The notes beneath the pieces are model-generated. The model ran no database searches, was not told the DNA's origin, and saw nothing but the letters and a program-made list of their open reading frames with translations. Shown piece by piece: positions 27,007 through 37,424 of a stretch of 64,000 bases of DNA (positions are counted from its first letter, which is position 1; every line of letters begins with the position of its first letter). The translations under genes were made by a program, and so were the position numbers. This DNA is from Oceanipulchritudo coccoides (GTDB taxonomy: Bacteria > Verrucomicrobiota > Verrucomicrobiia > Opitutales > Oceanipulchritudinaceae), in contig NZ_JAAGNX010000001.1 of the NCBI RefSeq assembly GCF_010500615.1, positions 620,001 through 684,000 of the forward strand. The letters are read 5' to 3'.

Positions 27007-28818
27007 ATGGCGATTCCCAGAGTATTGCGGTCGGTCTTGCGTGAGCTGGTCCTTGACAAGAAATTAGACAAGGATGCCGTCCAGGAGATCACCTCCGAAA
27101 ACGAGGACCTTTCCGGTGACGAGTTGGAGACCATTCTTCACGAGAAATACGAAGTACCTGCATTCAGCATTCTCCTTGCGCAGGCTTCTGCATTTTCCAT
27201 CCCCCCCTTCAACGCGAAAAATTTCACGGTCAACGAGCGCACATTTGAGCGCCTTGACAAGGATTTCTGCCGCGAGAACAAGGTTTTGCCCATCGGCACA
27301 TTCGGGACAAATCTTGTCGTTGTCATTGCGGACCCGTTCAACACGGAGCTCCTCGAGACAATGCAGAACCAGCAACGTTGCTCGGTTTATCCGATGCTCG
27401 GTCTGGAGGAGGAAATTCTCCAGTTCCTGCAGAAGGAAAATGAGGTCCAGCGCCCTGAAGGATTCGGGGATGTCATGGAGTCCCTCAATATCGATTTTGA
27501 CGAGGTCAATGAGGATGGTGACATCAGTGAGGAGGATCTCGAAAATGAGAATTCCCCGATTGTCCAGCTGGCCAGCCGGATCATTGAGGATGCGTATTTT
27601 TCCGGAGGTTCTGATATTCACGTCGAGCCGTTCGAGAACGAAGCCCGGATCCGTGTTCGCGTGGACGGGGTTTGCCAGGACAAATTGCGCATACCGGCCA
27701 AGGCGGCGATCTCCCTGATGGCCCGCTTGAAGATCATGGCCAATCTGGATATTGCCGAGAAGCGCCTTCCCCAAGACGGGCGAATTATCTACAAGCAGTT
27801 CAACCGGAAGGGCATTGATGTCGACCTGCGTGTGGCCACAGCGCCACTTAACCATGGCGAAGGGGCTGTCATGCGATTGCTTGACAAGCAGAAGTCCACT
27901 TTGCCGCTGACTGCTCTTGGCTTCAGCGAGGACAATCTGTCCATGTACAAGGACTTGATCACCAGGCCCTATGGGATGGTCCTGCACTGCGGGCCGACCG
28001 GTTCCGGTAAATCGATGACACTGTACAGTGCGCTGAACGAGATCAATGATCCCGGCAAGTGTATCCGGACTGCCGAGGATCCCATTGAATATACCCTGAA
28101 TGGACTTTTGCAGATGCAGATGCACCGGCAGATCGGGTTGACCTTTGCCAAGGCGCTTCGGGCTTTCCTGCGACAGGATCCGGACATCATTCTAGTCGGG
28201 GAAATCCGTGACCAGGAAACGGCTCAGATCGCGGTCGAGGCTGCGTTGACCGGGCACATGCTTTTCAGCACGCTTCATACGAATGATGCACCAAGCACAA
28301 TCAGCCGATTAACGGAGATGAAGATTGAGCCATTCATGATTTCAGCATCCCTGGTCTGCGTTTGTGCCCAGCGGCTTCTGCGCCGGGTGTGCAAGACATG
28401 TGGCATTGTCTCGGAGGCAGAGAACCGGGAACGGGATATCCTGGAAAGAGCCATCGACTGGTCGGGAGATATCCCCCATCACAAGGAAGGCGGCTGTCCG
28501 GCATGTGGAGGAATTGGATACAAGGGACGGGTGGGTATTCATGAACTCATGCCGACGAGCAACGAATTGATAAAAGGCATCAATGCCGGCATGGATGTGG
28601 CAAAATTGAAGCGGATTGCCGTCCGCAATCGCATGAGAACGCTCCACCAGGATAGTATGCTCAAAGTCCAGGATGGGACCACGACCATCGAGGAAGCGAT
28701 TGCCAATGTCCCGCCGGACATGGAGGACCTGAGGGCGATCAAGGAGGCCCCAACCCTTGAGCAGGCATTGATGGATTTGACGAAGGGGCCCTTGATGGGG
28801 GTTGACCAATCAGACTAA
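27007..28818 (+). CDS. PilB/GspE-family type IV pilus or type II secretion ATPase
   Basis: A 603-residue assembly ATPase. The N-terminal ~150 residues form a diverged T2SSE_N-type domain. The ATPase core has the HVEPF box (205-209), Walker A GPTGSGKS (329-336), the Asp box EDPIEY, Walker B ILVGEIRD (395-402) and the His box STLHTNDA. A tetracysteine zinc motif is C462-x2-C465 and C497-x2-C500. All active residues are present. No pilC, pilT or pilin gene is adjacent; it is instead in a run with two receiver proteins and an MshEN-like protein. Confidence 0.92.
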   Translation: MAIPRVLRSVLRELVLDKKLDKDAVQEITSENEDLSGDELETILHEKYEVPAFSILLAQASAFSIPPFNAKNFTVNERTFERLDKDFCRENKVLPIGTFGTNLVVVIADPFNTELLETMQNQQRCSVYPMLGLEEEILQFLQKENEVQRPEGFGDVMESLNIDFDEVNEDGDISEEDLENENSPIVQLASRIIEDAYFSGGSDIHVEPFENEARIRVRVDGVCQDKLRIPAKAAISLMARLKIMANLDIAEKRLPQDGRIIYKQFNRKGIDVDLRVATAPLNHGEGAVMRLLDKQKSTLPLTALGFSEDNLSMYKDLITRPYGMVLHCGPTGSGKSMTLYSALNEINDPGKCIRTAEDPIEYTLNGLLQMQMHRQIGLTFAKALRAFLRQDPDIILVGEIRDQETAQIAVEAALTGHMLFSTLHTNDAPSTISRLTEMKIEPFMISASLVCVCAQRLLRRVCKTCGIVSEAENRERDILERAIDWSGDIPHHKEGGCPACGGIGYKGRVGIHELMPTSNELIKGINAGMDVAKLKRIAVRNRMRTLHQDSMLKVQDGTTTIEEAIANVPPDMEDLRAIKEAPTLEQALMDLTKGPLMGVDQSD

Positions 28819-28859
28819 AGGACGTCATTGAAGCGGTTCAGCCGGCCAATGTCCTCGGA

Positions 28860-30293
28860 TTGATCGATACGGAAATCCGGGGTGTGGCCTGCCATCCAGA
28901 CGAGGTACAGGGACCCGGCTATCTCTTTGTCTGCATGGACGAGTACCTTGAGTACAATCGTTGGTTTACCTGGAGAGCATTTCTGGAAAAGCTCCCCTCC
29001 ATGGAGCTGGCAGGAGTGGTTTCTCCCAGTCCGGTTGAAGGATTGAGCGTTCCCCAGTTGATCACCCCCTTTCCGCGTAAAGCATTGGGACAGGCCGCAC
29101 GCCTTTTCCTGGGCAATCCCGATGAGGGCGTGCAATTTCTTGGAGTGACCGGGACCAATGGCAAAACCACAACAACCCGTCTGTTGGCTCACCTGAACAA
29201 CAAGCTGGGCATTCCCTGTGGCAGCATCGGGACGCTTGGAATTGCCCTGGGAGACAGCCTCAATGCGGCGGGAACCTACACAACTCCACTTTCCCCCGAG
29301 CTCTACCGCCATCTCCTCACTTTTCGCGAATCCGGGGCCCGGGCTGTTTCGATGGAAGTTTCATCCCATGCGCTTACCCTCGATCGAGTGGAAGGACTTC
29401 TCTTCGACGGAGCTGTCCTCACAAATGTGGAACGGGACCATCTGGATTTCCACGGGACCCAGGAGGCTTATGCCATGGCCAAGCAGGGCCTCTTTAACCT
29501 GCTCAAACCGGGTGGGGTATCCGTGCTTAATCGCGCCTCCGCGTTCTATAATCAATTTGCCGAGGCCGCGGGTGGCAGGGTGGTGAGTTTTGGAATGGAA
29601 AATAGCGGGGCGGATTATGAAGTTCGCAACCTGATCCTGACTCCCCAAAGGTCGCGTTTCAGCATGGCAGTAGGCAATGAAACCTGTCCCTTTGAAAGCC
29701 ACCTTGTGGGAGATTTTCAGGTTGAAAATGTGGCTGCTGCGGTGGCCCTCATGCACGCCATGGGGCATTCCCTTGAGGCTCTTGCAGATGCCTTGAAGGA
29801 CTTCCCGCCCGTGTGCGGTCGCATGGAACAGATTTTTCTTCCAAACGGGTGTACCGCGATTGTCGATTACGCCCATAATCCAGACGGATTGCAGCATGTA
29901 TTGAAAGCTTGCCGGCCTTTTTGTGAGCGTAAGCTTCATGTGGCCTTCGGGTGTGGTGGAGATCGTGACCGCGGCAAACGGTCGATCATGGGTAGTATCG
30001 CGGCTGAGCTGGCGGATGTTTGCTGGGTCACTTCGGACAATCCCCGCACGGAGGATCCGGAAGCGATTATCAATGATATTATGGAGGGAGTACAGTCCTC
30101 CTTAAGTTTGGCCTCCGGCAGCCCTGAAGTCCATCAGGTGCCTGACCGGGAAGAAGCGCTACGCACAGCCTACAACCATACAAAAGAGGGCGATTTGTTG
30201 GTTGTCGCAGGCAAGGGACATGAGGATTACCAGATCATTGGGCTGACAAAGCATCCCTTTTCAGACCAGGCGATTCTACGGTCCTTCAGTTAG
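28860..30293 (+). CDS. murE: UDP-N-acetylmuramoyl-tripeptide synthetase MurE (meso-DAP type)
   Basis: The first conventional start in frame is a TTG at 28860, giving 477 residues. Coding-like sequence continues upstream to about 28809, so translation may start on a rare codon such as ATC (28809) or ATT (28827). The Mur ligase ATP site GTNGKTTT is at 98-105 and the specificity motif DNPR at 393-396, indicating meso-diaminopimelate. The enzyme adds the third residue of the peptidoglycan peptide in the cytoplasm. It sits directly after, or overlapping, the PilB gene, away from the usual mur cluster. Confidence 0.94.
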   Translation: MIDTEIRGVACHPDEVQGPGYLFVCMDEYLEYNRWFTWRAFLEKLPSMELAGVVSPSPVEGLSVPQLITPFPRKALGQAARLFLGNPDEGVQFLGVTGTNGKTTTTRLLAHLNNKLGIPCGSIGTLGIALGDSLNAAGTYTTPLSPELYRHLLTFRESGARAVSMEVSSHALTLDRVEGLLFDGAVLTNVERDHLDFHGTQEAYAMAKQGLFNLLKPGGVSVLNRASAFYNQFAEAAGGRVVSFGMENSGADYEVRNLILTPQRSRFSMAVGNETCPFESHLVGDFQVENVAAAVALMHAMGHSLEALADALKDFPPVCGRMEQIFLPNGCTAIVDYAHNPDGLQHVLKACRPFCERKLHVAFGCGGDRDRGKRSIMGSIAAELADVCWVTSDNPRTEDPEAIINDIMEGVQSSLSLASGSPEVHQVPDREEALRTAYNHTKEGDLLVVAGKGHEDYQIIGLTKHPFSDQAILRSFS

Positions 30294-30297
30294 GGAA

Positions 30298-31041
30298 TTA
30301 GCAAGGCTGATCCTGGGACTGTTCATCCGCTTCCTGATAGCGCATGAGCTTGCCCTTGTCAGATGACCACTCGTTCCCGTCCCAGAACTCAATTCCCTGG
30401 ATGCCCCGTGATTTATAGAGACTTTTCTGTCCATAGGCGGTTCCAAGGTAGGCGCACGGAAGTTGTTTCCCGGAGGCCCAATTGAGAAAATCGACGAGAT
30501 AACCTTGGCCGGGGGGATCGTTCTTTCCAGCGTCGTTGGCGTAAAAGATGTACCAGTAATGAGCCCCCCAATCCTCAAGGACTATCAAAGCGAATGCCCG
30601 AAGCCCGGTCCCGTCCTCCCATGTCAGGATATCTCTCAGAAAGGGTTTTCGCAGGATGTATTCGAGCCGGTTCTCTGATAAATAGGGCTTTCCGAAGCGC
30701 TGCTCCATCCAGAGCCCGGCCTTTTGCACGGCATGATCGCCGTATTGAGCAAGGAATTGGTCCTTGGGAACATGTTTCCGCACCAGATGGCAGGCCTGCC
30801 ATTCGCGGTGGTCGTAGCGTCGATTCTTCTCGACCTTGAATTCGCCCAGGTCGACCCGGAGGCTGCGGGCCATGTAAAACAGGTGCCTCGGATCGCTCAA
30901 GTCAGCAGAATAGGGGAGAAAGCCGCCCTCGTAGGCTTCCTTCAGATTTTGACCGGTAGTGGACTCCAGCCACTCGCAATAGCCAAACTGGTAGCGGTTG
31001 TAGAGGACTGGACCCTCGGACTTGAATCGGCGCGTTGACAT
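30298..31041 (-). CDS. Arginyl-tRNA-protein transferase (ATE/Bpt)-like protein
   Basis: A 247-residue protein. The region FLPYSADLSDPRHLFYMARSLRV and the C-terminal YLGTAYGQKSLYKSRGIQG block recall the GNAT-fold transferases that add Arg or Leu from tRNA to protein N-termini for N-degron turnover. The N-terminal cysteine cluster of eukaryotic ATE1 is missing; only one cysteine (FGYCEW) is near that place. It converges on murE with four bases between stops. I hold the superfamily as likely and the reaction as unproven. Confidence 0.55.
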   Translation of the reverse strand: MSTRRFKSEGPVLYNRYQFGYCEWLESTTGQNLKEAYEGGFLPYSADLSDPRHLFYMARSLRVDLGEFKVEKNRRYDHREWQACHLVRKHVPKDQFLAQYGDHAVQKAGLWMEQRFGKPYLSENRLEYILRKPFLRDILTWEDGTGLRAFALIVLEDWGAHYWYIFYANDAGKNDPPGQGYLVDFLNWASGKQLPCAYLGTAYGQKSLYKSRGIQGIEFWDGNEWSSDKGKLMRYQEADEQSQDQPC

Positions 31042-31224
31042 GCTTTTTGTAACCTAGGTGGCTGGCTTCAACGGATCAATTGAAAGTTCTCTTTTTAAAT
31101 TCATTGAATTTTGGTTCTTGAATACCTCGAAAGCTTCCTAAATATCCCCGCAACGGATAGGGATTTGCCCCCAGCATCTTCTTGTCCGGAACAATTTCCG
31201 TGAACATCAAACATAACTTTGCAT

Positions 31225-34200
31225 ATGCCAGATAAGAAGAAGACTCCAATCGGATGGCCAGAAGCCCAAGGGCTTTGGGAACCTTCCCGCGAGAAGGATT
31301 CCTGCGGTGTGGGATTTATTGCCCACCTGAAGGGGAAGCGCTCCCATGCCATTATCCAGAAAACCCTCACGATGAATACCCAGATGATTCACCGCGGGGC
31401 CAGCGGGTCGGATCCTGACACGGGCGACGGAGCAGGTATCTTTATCCAGACACCGGACAAGTTTCTCCGCAAGGTCATGCTCGACAAGGGCGTTGATCTG
31501 CCGCCTGAGGGCCAATATGGGGCCGGTCTGGTCTTCATGTCGCCCAACCAGAGTGAACGCGAAGCTTGCATGCAGTTATTCGAACATGTCATCCGCGAGG
31601 AGGGACAGAAGTTCCTCGGATGGCGCACGGTTCCGGTGAAGAGTGAAATCCTCGGCAAGACTTCCGGCCAGTATGAACCTGTTATCAAGCAGGTGTTCAT
31701 CGAGCGTGCCTCGGACCTCACCGATATCATGGATTTTGAGCGCAAACTGTATGTCATCCGCAAGCGGATGGTCAACGCGGTCCGCTTCAATGAGGTGCCT
31801 TCCCAGTTCTACGATGTTCACCGTACAGCCAAGAACACGTTCCCAGGTGGAGAATATTTCTATGTGACCGGCCTTTCCGCCCGCACGATGATCTACAAGG
31901 GAATGCTCACCCCCTGCCAGTTGGCGGAATACTTCCCGGATTTCCACGATCCGGATTTCGAATCTGCGCTGGCCTTGATGCACACGCGTTTCTCGACGAA
32001 CACCTTCCCGAGCTGGCCGCGTGCGCACCCGAACCGGTTCATCGCCCACAATGGCGAGATCAATACCGTGATGGGAAATGAGAATTTCATGAAGGCGCGG
32101 GAGTCCCTGTGCCAGTCGGATACCTTCGGTTCCGATATTGAGAAGATTTCCCCGGTCATCAATGAGGATGGTTCGGACTCAGCCCGTTTCGACAATGTCC
32201 TCGAATTCCTGCATCTGGGAGGATACGACCTGACCCATGCCGTCATGATGATGATTCCCGAGCCTTGGGAACGTCACGAATCCATGAACGCCCAGAAGCG
32301 GGCCTTTTATGAGTTCCATGCCTGCATGATGGAACCGTGGGACGGTCCTGCCTCGATCACATTCTCCGACGGCTACCAGATCGGCGCCGTTCTTGACCGT
32401 AATGGCCTGCGCCCAAGCCGCTATTACGTGACTGAGGATGACTTGGTCATCATGGCTTCCGAGGTTGGTGTTGTCCCCGATCTTGATCCCCTGACGGTCA
32501 TCGAAAAAGGCCGCCTCAAGCCCGGCCGGATGTTCCTCGTCGATATGAACGAGGGTCGTATCATTCCGGATGAAGAGGTGAAAGAGCGCATCTATTCTGC
32601 TCAACCTTATGAAAAGTGGCTTCAGGATCGTCGCCTCGCATCGAAGGATCTTCCGGATCCAAAGAACTTGCCCGAGGGACCCATAAGCCAGCTCAAGGAA
32701 CGTCAGATTGCCTTTGGTTACACTTACGAGGACTTGCGCTTCCTGCTCGGCCCAACGGCGGAGAAAGGTGTCCAGCCGATTGCCTCGATGGGCAATGATA
32801 CGCCATTGGCGGTTTTATCGAATAAATCGAAGCACCTTTACCAGTACTTCAAGCAGATCTTCGCACAGGTCACAAATCCCGCCCTGGACTGTATCCGGGA
32901 GGAACTTGTGACAGGAACGGAGACCTTCATCGGCTCCGAGGGCAATCTCCTCGACCCAAATCCGGAAAGTTGCCGGATGATCCGCTTGGACAGTCCGCTG
33001 ATTGATAATCGCCAGCTGGCCCAGTTTCGTGAAATCGAGATAGACGGGTTCAAGTCCGCCACATTGGATGCACTCTTTCCAGTCTCTGATACTGAAAAGG
33101 GATTGCAAAATGCCCTGGACGACCTCTTTGCCGCTGCCGACAAGGCAATCGCTGACGGAGTGAATATTCTGATCATTTCCGACAAGGCTTTGAGTGCCGA
33201 CAAGGCGGCCATTCCGACACTTCTCGCCATGGGCGGCCTGCACCATCATCTTGTCCGTGCCGGAACGCGGACACGCGTCTCCATTGTCCTTGAGACAGGC
33301 GAGGCCCGCGAAGTGCATCATTTTGCGGTGCTCATCGGCTATGGGGCGGATGCCATCAATCCGTACATGGCCTTTGAGACGCTTCAGGAAATGATCACCG
33401 AACAGATGCTTGGAATGGATCTGCAGACGGCGGTCTACAATTACCTGAAGGGCTCCATCAAGGGCGTTGTGAAGACGATGGCCAAGATGGGGATTTCGAC
33501 GGTGGCTTCCTATCGCGGGGCCCAGATCTTTGAAGCAATTGGCTTGAGCACCCGCGTGGTGAACAAGTACTTCACCGGGACCGCAGGTCGTGTCGAAGGT
33601 GTTGGGCTCAAGCAGATCGCGGAGGAGAGCCTCCTGCGACACAACAAGGCCTTTGCCGAGCGCCGGATTTCCGACGAAGAGGCGGCCCTTGAGCCCGGCG
33701 GCATGTACCAGTGGCGTCGCAACGGGGAATATCACCTCTTCAACCCCAAGACGATCCACCTGCTCCAGAAGGCGGTCCGTACCGGGGACTACGGGGCTTA
33801 CAAGGAGTATTCCGCCATGGTCAACGACCACAGCGAAAGTTTTTGTACCCTTCGTGGCTTGATGCGCTTCAAGCACAAGCGCAAGGCACTCGATATCGAC
33901 GAAGTCGAGCCAATCGAGGCGATCATGAAGCGCTTCAAGACGGGCGCCATGTCTTACGGTTCCATTTCAAAGGAGGCGCACGAGACGCTAGCCATCGCCA
34001 TGAACCGCGTTGGGGGCAAGTCCAACACGGGTGAGGGAGGGGAAGATCCAGAGCGGTTTACTCCAATGCCCAATGGCGACAGCAAGCGCTCAGCCATCAA
34101 GCAGGTGGCATCGGGCCGTTTCGGAGTGACGAGCGAATACCTTGTCAACTCGGACGAGATCCAGATTAAGATTTCCCAAGGCGCCAAGCCCGGCGAGGGC

Positions 34201-35895
34201 GGTGAATTGCCCGGTTCCAAGGTCTATCCGTGGGTGGCCAAGGTCCGGCATTCAACTCCTGGAGTGGGACTGGTTTCTCCTCCCCCGCACCACGACATCT
34301 ACTCAATCGAGGATCTGGCGGAATTGATCCATGACCTGAAGAACGCCAATCGCCATGCCCGCGTCAACGTGAAGCTGGTCGCGGAAGTCGGGGTCGGGAC
34401 AATTGCCGCCGGGGTCGCAAAGGGTCACGCCGATGTGATTCTTATCTCCGGACACGATGGAGGAACCGGCGCGTCGCCGTCTTCCTCGATCTACAACGCA
34501 GGGGCTCCATGGGAACTTGGACTGGCCGAAACAAACCAGATCCTTCTCCTGAACGACTTGCGCAGCCGTGTGGTTCTGGAAACAGACGGACAATTGAAGA
34601 CCGGTCGGGACGTTGCCATCGCAACGCTCCTTGGTGCCGAGGAATACGGATTTGCAACCGCACCGCTGGTCACGATGGGCTGCCTGATGATGCGTGTCTG
34701 CCAGAAGAACACCTGCCCGGTTGGTGTGGCCACACAGGATCCGCGCCTCCGGAAGAACTTCACAGGTGAACCCGAGCACGTGGTCAATTTCATGCGCTTC
34801 ATCGCCATGGAAATGCGTGAGATCATGGCCGAGCTGGGCTTCCGGACGATTAACGAAATGGTGGGCCACGTTGAGGAGCTCGACACGATCGAGGCGATCA
34901 ACCATTGGAAGGCCAGTGGGGTCGACCTGACCAGTATTTTCCACAAGCCGGACGTTGGAGACGAAGTTGGAACTTATTGCCAGAAGCTGCAGGACCATGG
35001 CCTCGAGGAATCCCTCGATGTCACGCACCTGCTCAAGCTGTGCAAGCCTGCGATCGAGCGAGGGGAGCCTGTCAAGGTGGAGTTGCCCATCGTCAATGTG
35101 AACCGCGTGGTGGGAACCATCACCGGGAGTGAACTGACACGCCGGCATGGCGGGAAGGGCCTTCCCGAGGACACGGTACAACTGAAGTTCACAGGAAGTG
35201 CGGGCCAGTCCTTCGGGGCTTTCACGCCTCCGGGAATGAGTTTCGAGCTGGAAGGCGATGCCAACGATTATTTTGGCAAAGGCCTTTCCGGAGCCAAGTT
35301 GGTGGTCTATCCTCCCCGTGGTTCCAAGTTCAAGGCGCATGAGCAGACCCTTATCGGGAATGTGGCCTTTTACGGAGCGACCCTGGGCAATGCCTTTATC
35401 AACGGAATCGCCGGCGAACGTTTCTGCGTCCGCAATTCCGGGGTGCGAACTGTTGTCGAGGGCGTTGGAGACCACGGCTGTGAATACATGACCGGTGGAG
35501 AGGTGATTGTCCTTGGTTTGACCGGGCGCAACTTTGCTGCCGGGATGTCGGGTGGAGTCGCGTATATTCTGGATTTGGATGGAAAATTCCAGACGCGCCT
35601 CAATGCTGACATGGTCAATGTTTACCGCCTTATCGAATGCGATGAGGAGGAAATGGAGAATGTGCGCCAGCGCGTTGCCGAACATGTCAAGTACACCGGG
35701 TCTGAACGGGGTCAGGAAGTGCTTGATAACTGGGATGAAATGTTGCCCAAATTCGTCAAGGTCCTGCCGCGCGACTACGAGCGCATGCTGAATGCCTTCA
35801 AGAAGGTTGAAGAGCAGGGCTTGACCGGCGACGAGGCGGCAATGGCTGCCTTCGAGGATAACCAGAAAGACCTGGCTCGTGTAGCTGGAAACTAA
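31225..35895 (+). CDS. gltB: Glutamate synthase (NADPH) large subunit
   Basis: From the ATG at 31225 (a TTG two codons earlier is also open) this is 1556 residues, the normal size. The N-terminal glutaminase nucleophile is C27 in DSCGVGF, implying removal of a 26-residue propeptide. The central domain, FMN-binding synthase domain and C-terminal beta-helix follow in order. The 3Fe-4S cysteines are C1153, C1159 and C1164 (in [12 protein letters not shown]). It makes glutamate from glutamine and 2-oxoglutarate with GltD, whose gene starts 25 bases downstream. Confidence 0.97.
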   Translation: MPDKKKTPIGWPEAQGLWEPSREKDSCGVGFIAHLKGKRSHAIIQKTLTMNTQMIHRGASGSDPDTGDGAGIFIQTPDKFLRKVMLDKGVDLPPEGQYGAGLVFMSPNQSEREACMQLFEHVIREEGQKFLGWRTVPVKSEILGKTSGQYEPVIKQVFIERASDLTDIMDFERKLYVIRKRMVNAVRFNEVPSQFYDVHRTAKNTFPGGEYFYVTGLSARTMIYKGMLTPCQLAEYFPDFHDPDFESALALMHTRFSTNTFPSWPRAHPNRFIAHNGEINTVMGNENFMKARESLCQSDTFGSDIEKISPVINEDGSDSARFDNVLEFLHLGGYDLTHAVMMMIPEPWERHESMNAQKRAFYEFHACMMEPWDGPASITFSDGYQIGAVLDRNGLRPSRYYVTEDDLVIMASEVGVVPDLDPLTVIEKGRLKPGRMFLVDMNEGRIIPDEEVKERIYSAQPYEKWLQDRRLASKDLPDPKNLPEGPISQLKERQIAFGYTYEDLRFLLGPTAEKGVQPIASMGNDTPLAVLSNKSKHLYQYFKQIFAQVTNPALDCIREELVTGTETFIGSEGNLLDPNPESCRMIRLDSPLIDNRQLAQFREIEIDGFKSATLDALFPVSDTEKGLQNALDDLFAAADKAIADGVNILIISDKALSADKAAIPTLLAMGGLHHHLVRAGTRTRVSIVLETGEAREVHHFAVLIGYGADAINPYMAFETLQEMITEQMLGMDLQTAVYNYLKGSIKGVVKTMAKMGISTVASYRGAQIFEAIGLSTRVVNKYFTGTAGRVEGVGLKQIAEESLLRHNKAFAERRISDEEAALEPGGMYQWRRNGEYHLFNPKTIHLLQKAVRTGDYGAYKEYSAMVNDHSESFCTLRGLMRFKHKRKALDIDEVEPIEAIMKRFKTGAMSYGSISKEAHETLAIAMNRVGGKSNTGEGGEDPERFTPMPNGDSKRSAIKQVASGRFGVTSEYLVNSDEIQIKISQGAKPGEGGELPGSKVYPWVAKVRHSTPGVGLVSPPPHHDIYSIEDLAELIHDLKNANRHARVNVKLVAEVGVGTIAAGVAKGHADVILISGHDGGTGASPSSSIYNAGAPWELGLAETNQILLLNDLRSRVVLETDGQLKTGRDVAIATLLGAEEYGFATAPLVTMGCLMMRVCQKNTCPVGVATQDPRLRKNFTGEPEHVVNFMRFIAMEMREIMAELGFRTINEMVGHVEELDTIEAINHWKASGVDLTSIFHKPDVGDEVGTYCQKLQDHGLEESLDVTHLLKLCKPAIERGEPVKVELPIVNVNRVVGTITGSELTRRHGGKGLPEDTVQLKFTGSAGQSFGAFTPPGMSFELEGDANDYFGKGLSGAKLVVYPPRGSKFKAHEQTLIGNVAFYGATLGNAFINGIAGERFCVRNSGVRTVVEGVGDHGCEYMTGGEVIVLGLTGRNFAAGMSGGVAYILDLDGKFQTRLNADMVNVYRLIECDEEEMENVRQRVAEHVKYTGSERGQEVLDNWDEMLPKFVKVLPRDYERMLNAFKKVEEQGLTGDEAAMAAFEDNQKDLARVAGN

Positions 35896-35920
35896 TTACA
35901 ATTGCGAAAGACTGAATATT

Positions 35921-37411
35921 ATGGGTAAAGCAACCGGATTTCTTGAAGTTGATAGAAAGACCATCGGTGAGATGGATCCTAAGGAGCGGATCAAGGGCTG
36001 GAACGAGTTCAAGGTTCATCCCAAGGAGGAGCACCTGAAGAACCAGGGTTCCCGCTGTATGGACTGCGGGACACCGTTCTGCCACACGGGCCACATGGTC
36101 TCCGGCATGGCAAGCGGGTGCCCTATCAACAATCTTATCCCGGAGTTCAACGACCTGGTCTACCGTGGTCGCTGGAAGGAAGCCTTGGAACGTCTGCACA
36201 AGACGAATAACTTCCCCGAGTTCACAGGGCGTGTATGTCCTGCTCCCTGCGAAGGTTCCTGTGTGCTGGGCGTAATTGAGCCGCCGGTGACGATCAAGAA
36301 CATCGAATGCTCAATCATCGACCGCGGATGGGATGAAGGCTGGGTGAAGCCTCAGCCACCGACTGAGCGGACCGGCAAGAAAGTTGCCGTGATCGGTTCC
36401 GGTCCGGCCGGGCTTTCCTGTGCTGACCAGTTGAACCAGGCCGGGCATCTCGTCACTGTTTACGAGCGGGCTGACCGCATTGGCGGTCTCCTGATGTACG
36501 GGATTCCAAACATGAAGCTGGATAAAGGCAAAGTCGTCCAGCGTCGTGTTGACCTGATGGAGGCTGAGGGGATCAAGTTTGTCACCGGATGCGAAATTGG
36601 AAAAGATACGACGGCTAGCGAGCTCAAGGACGAGTTTGATGCAGTCGTCTTTTGCACGGGTGCGACCAAACCGCGTGACCTGCCAATTCCGGGCCGTGAG
36701 TTGAACGGGGTACACTTCGCGATGGATTTCCTGACGACCAACACGCGTCATGTACTGGATACGGAATTCGACGGATCTCTCCCTGAGCTCAATGCCAAGG
36801 GCAAGGATGTCGTGGTCATCGGCGGTGGTGACACCGGAACGGACTGCGTTGGCACTTCGATCCGGCAGGGTTGCAAGAGCGTGACCCAGCTGGAAATCCT
36901 TCCTCGCCCTCCTGCCAGTCGCGAAGAGGGCAACCCGTGGCCGGAATGGCCCAAGATCTACCGTATGGATTACGGGCAGGAAGAGGCGGCCGCCTTGCAG
37001 GGTGAAGATCCCCGCCAATATCTCGTCATGACCGAACGCTTTCTTGATGATGGAAATGGAAACCTGACCGGTTTGGAAATCATTGAGATCGAGTGGGGCA
37101 AGGATGAGCAGGGCCGCTTTGTTCCGAACAAGAAGGAAGATACCCGTCGGACGATTCCGGCACAGTTGGTGACTTTGGCGATGGGCTTTCTGGGCCCGGA
37201 CCAGGAGGTTGTCGAAGAGCTTTCCCTCGAAACGGATCCACGCTCCAATATCAAGGCCGAGCATGAGAAGTACACGACCAACGTTGAAGGTGTCTTTGCT
37301 GCCGGTGACTGCCGTCGTGGGCAAAGCCTCGTCGTCTGGGCGATTAATGAGGGTCGCGGTGCCGCGCGCGAAGTGGATCGTTACCTCATGGGTGTGACCC
37401 AGCTTCCTTGA
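35921..37411 (+). CDS. gltD: Glutamate synthase small subunit
   Basis: A 496-residue FAD protein that passes NADPH electrons to GltB. The N-terminal iron-sulfur region has [14 protein letters not shown] and CPAPCEGSC cysteine clusters. An FAD site GSGPAG lies at about residues 157-162, and a second dinucleotide site GGGDTGTD follows the middle. Near the end, AAGDCRRG binds FAD. It is collinear with gltB and followed by a convergent helicase gene. Confidence 0.96.
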   Translation: MGKATGFLEVDRKTIGEMDPKERIKGWNEFKVHPKEEHLKNQGSRCMDCGTPFCHTGHMVSGMASGCPINNLIPEFNDLVYRGRWKEALERLHKTNNFPEFTGRVCPAPCEGSCVLGVIEPPVTIKNIECSIIDRGWDEGWVKPQPPTERTGKKVAVIGSGPAGLSCADQLNQAGHLVTVYERADRIGGLLMYGIPNMKLDKGKVVQRRVDLMEAEGIKFVTGCEIGKDTTASELKDEFDAVVFCTGATKPRDLPIPGRELNGVHFAMDFLTTNTRHVLDTEFDGSLPELNAKGKDVVVIGGGDTGTDCVGTSIRQGCKSVTQLEILPRPPASREEGNPWPEWPKIYRMDYGQEEAAALQGEDPRQYLVMTERFLDDGNGNLTGLEIIEIEWGKDEQGRFVPNKKEDTRRTIPAQLVTLAMGFLGPDQEVVEELSLETDPRSNIKAEHEKYTTNVEGVFAAGDCRRGQSLVVWAINEGRGAAREVDRYLMGVTQLP

Positions 37412-37424
37412 GACATCCGGTTTC

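Noticed and set aside
26413-28818. Idea that the MshEN-like gene is a frameshifted N-terminus of the PilB gene
   Set aside because: The MshEN-like gene has its own stop and acidic tail, and PilB has its own start and full N-terminal domain, so they are separate genes.
34303-35685. 460-codon open frame on the minus strand inside gltB
   Set aside because: gltB is complete and conserved across this stretch; the antisense frame is a by-product of its codon bias. The same applies to other long antisense frames at 27064-28125 and 32815-33876.
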